Part shown: piece after piece, positions 5,577 through 6,741 of the stretch | Layout of the letters: each line of letters opens with the position of its first letter | How positions within the stretch are numbered: the stretch's first letter is position 1 | DNA from: Spirochaetota bacterium | GTDB taxonomy: Bacteria > Spirochaetota > Leptospiria > Turneriellales > Turneriellaceae | Length of the DNA: 6,741 bases | Direction: 5' to 3' | Assembly: GCA_029561505.1 (NCBI GenBank) | Contig: JAKQXK010000632.1 | Coordinates: forward strand, 1-6,741 | Translations under genes and position numbers: made by a program | Notes under the pieces: model-generated | Database searches by the model: none | What the model was told of the DNA's origin: nothing | The model's input: the letters and a program-made list of their open reading frames with translations, nothing else

Positions 5577-6741
5577 TCAGGCGCGCTCAAGCATAACCTC
5601 AAGTGTCGGCGACAGTTGCTGTGCAAACAGTTCGTCGTGCGTCGCGAACATCACGATACCTTCAAAGCTACGCAGAAATTTGGCAACGGCGAGCCTCGTC
5701 TCGAAGTCGAGGCCGACTTCTGCCTCGTCAAAAAAGCAAAACCCCGGCGCCGTGTCGGCGCCAGTAGCGAGCAAAATCTGTAGCCTGATTTTCTCGCCCG
5801 CGCTCAGGTTCGCTTGTGGCTCGAACACCTTTTCGCCTCGGTAGCCATAGGCCCCAAGCTGTCGGCGCAGCTCGCCTTCAGTTAGGTCGGGCAGTCTTTC
5901 ATTTGCCAGCTGCAGCAAATTGCGGTGCTCGTTGGTACTTGCGGTGGCGCCTGCAAGCACGAGATCACTTTGCCCTGAACGCGGGAAGCTACCGCTGCTG
6001 TGAAATTCGCGTGCGCCGCAGAGGTGCCGCATGAGTACACTCTTGCCGGCCCCGTTAGGGCCTTTAATTCGCACGCGGTCACCGCTCGTGGCCATGAAAC
6101 TTAACGGGTGCCGCCAGAGCCTCTGCCCCAGTTTAGCGTAGAATTGCAGCTCTGTGACCTCAAGTCTTGCGAGCCCGCGCAATCGCTTATGCCATTGCCC
6201 CTCAAAGCGCAGGTCGAGTCGGGGTGCGACTTCTGCCCGTGCCTGTCGAATCTTCGCCTCGAGTTCACCCATGCGCTTTTTTGCATGGGCCGCGAGGCTG
6301 CCCGATGTCTTTTCAGCGTTTCGCTTCATCAGCCCCAGCGCAATACGGGGAATTCCCGAATCGGGTGCACGGCGCGCAGCATTCAGGCTGCGCTTCTGCT
6401 GCCTTTCGAGAGTCTGCTGCAGGTGCCGCGCTTCGCTCTGGGCGATGCGTTGCGCGCGACTGGCCGCATTTACTGCTGCTTGCCGCACCTGCGCCAGCTT
6501 TTCGCGGTAAGCTGCGTAACCTGAATCGAACACGGTCACAACCTGATTCTCAACGTGCAATATGCGCGTCGCCAAATTCAAGAGCTCGCCGTCATGCGAC
6601 ACCATCAGCACCAGCTGATTTCGCGTCGCCAGATGTTTCACGAGCCACCGGCGGTGAGAAGCATCGAGGTGTGTTTCTGGCTCGTCGAGTAACAGAATTT
6701 GTGGCGCTTGCTGCAGCACACCCCTTAGCAACTGCATCTTG
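5577..6741 (-). CDS. Divergent ABC-F type ATPase, C-terminal part (partial)
   Basis: The reading frame continues past the right edge, so the first Walker A and signature are not visible; the Met at 6737 is internal, not the start. Numbering from that Met, the end of cassette 1 has ILLLDEPETHLD (Glu19) and switch His48. A long basic helical linker follows (about 75-175), including GIPRIALGLMKRNAEKTSG. Cassette 2 has Walker A GPNGAGKS at 226-233, signature LSAGE at 311-315, Walker B FCFFDEAEVGLD at 333-344 (Glu338) and His367. The twin cassettes without membrane segments, joined by such a linker, make it ABC-F-like and probably ribosome-associated. It departs from the family consensus DEPTNHLD in both cassettes, most strongly in the second, while the catalytic Glu and His remain. 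There is no extra C-terminal coiled coil. It is convergent with the other ABC-F gene, but the sequences are too different for a recent tandem duplication. Confidence 0.88.
   Translation of the reverse strand, partial: KMQLLRGVLQQAPQILLLDEPETHLDASHRRWLVKHLATRNQLVLMVSHDGELLNLATRILHVENQVVTVFDSGYAAYREKLAQVRQAAVNAASRAQRIAQSEARHLQQTLERQQKRSLNAARRAPDSGIPRIALGLMKRNAEKTSGSLAAHAKKRMGELEAKIRQARAEVAPRLDLRFEGQWHKRLRGLARLEVTELQFYAKLGQRLWRHPLSFMATSGDRVRIKGPNGAGKSVLMRHLCGAREFHSSGSFPRSGQSDLVLAGATASTNEHRNLLQLANERLPDLTEGELRRQLGAYGYRGEKVFEPQANLSAGEKIRLQILLATGADTAPGFCFFDEAEVGLDFETRLAVAKFLRSFEGIVMFATHDELFAQQLSPTLEVMLERA

Noticed and set aside
5577..6737. Reading the minus-strand ATG at 6737 as a true start of a short ATPase
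   Set aside because: The frame stays open to the window edge, and the sequence begins just where an ABC signature motif should precede, so the gene is cut rather than short.

Overview
The window (6741 bp) looks like ordinary chromosomal DNA from a diderm (Gram-negative type) bacterium of middle G+C content. It is gene-dense and carries housekeeping genes: a peptidoglycan synthase, ribosomal protein L21, a family I pyrophosphatase and two ABC-F type ATPases. Shine-Dalgarno sequences are mostly weak or absent; the one at position 2304 is the exception. My best guess at the host is a Leptospirales-like spirochaete (for example a Turneriella relative). That rests on general impression only and is low confidence. 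I see no tRNA, rRNA, CRISPR array, transposase or phage gene.

Layout. Positions 2-1588 (minus) encode the N-terminal 529 residues of a class A penicillin-binding protein, cut by the left edge. Positions 1589-1781 are non-coding and rich in small inverted repeats. Positions 1782-2093 (minus) encode ribosomal protein L21, alone and without the usual rpmA partner. Positions 2094-2313 form a divergent intergenic region with a near-repeat of 13 bp. Positions 2314-2856 (plus) encode a membrane-anchored SRPBCC-fold protein with a strong ribosome binding site. Positions 2857-3049 hold a nested inverted-repeat element (2861-3009) followed by a separate hairpin (3017-3035). Positions 3050-3664 (plus) encode inorganic pyrophosphatase, whose stop codon overlaps by one base the start of an ABC-F ATPase gene (3664-5559, plus). 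After only 17 bp, a second and more divergent ABC-F gene lies tail-to-tail on the minus strand (5577-6741), cut by the right edge.

How the parts relate. The pyrophosphatase and the first ABC-F protein are probably co-transcribed and translationally coupled. L21 and the ABC-F proteins all concern translation, and pyrophosphatase removes the PPi made by tRNA charging and polymerisation. The PBP and the SRPBCC protein have no evident functional link to these. No gene here suggests a new defence or metabolic system. The least explained signal is the structured non-coding element at 2861-3009, whose right arm has a similar sequence in the rplU-PBP gap.
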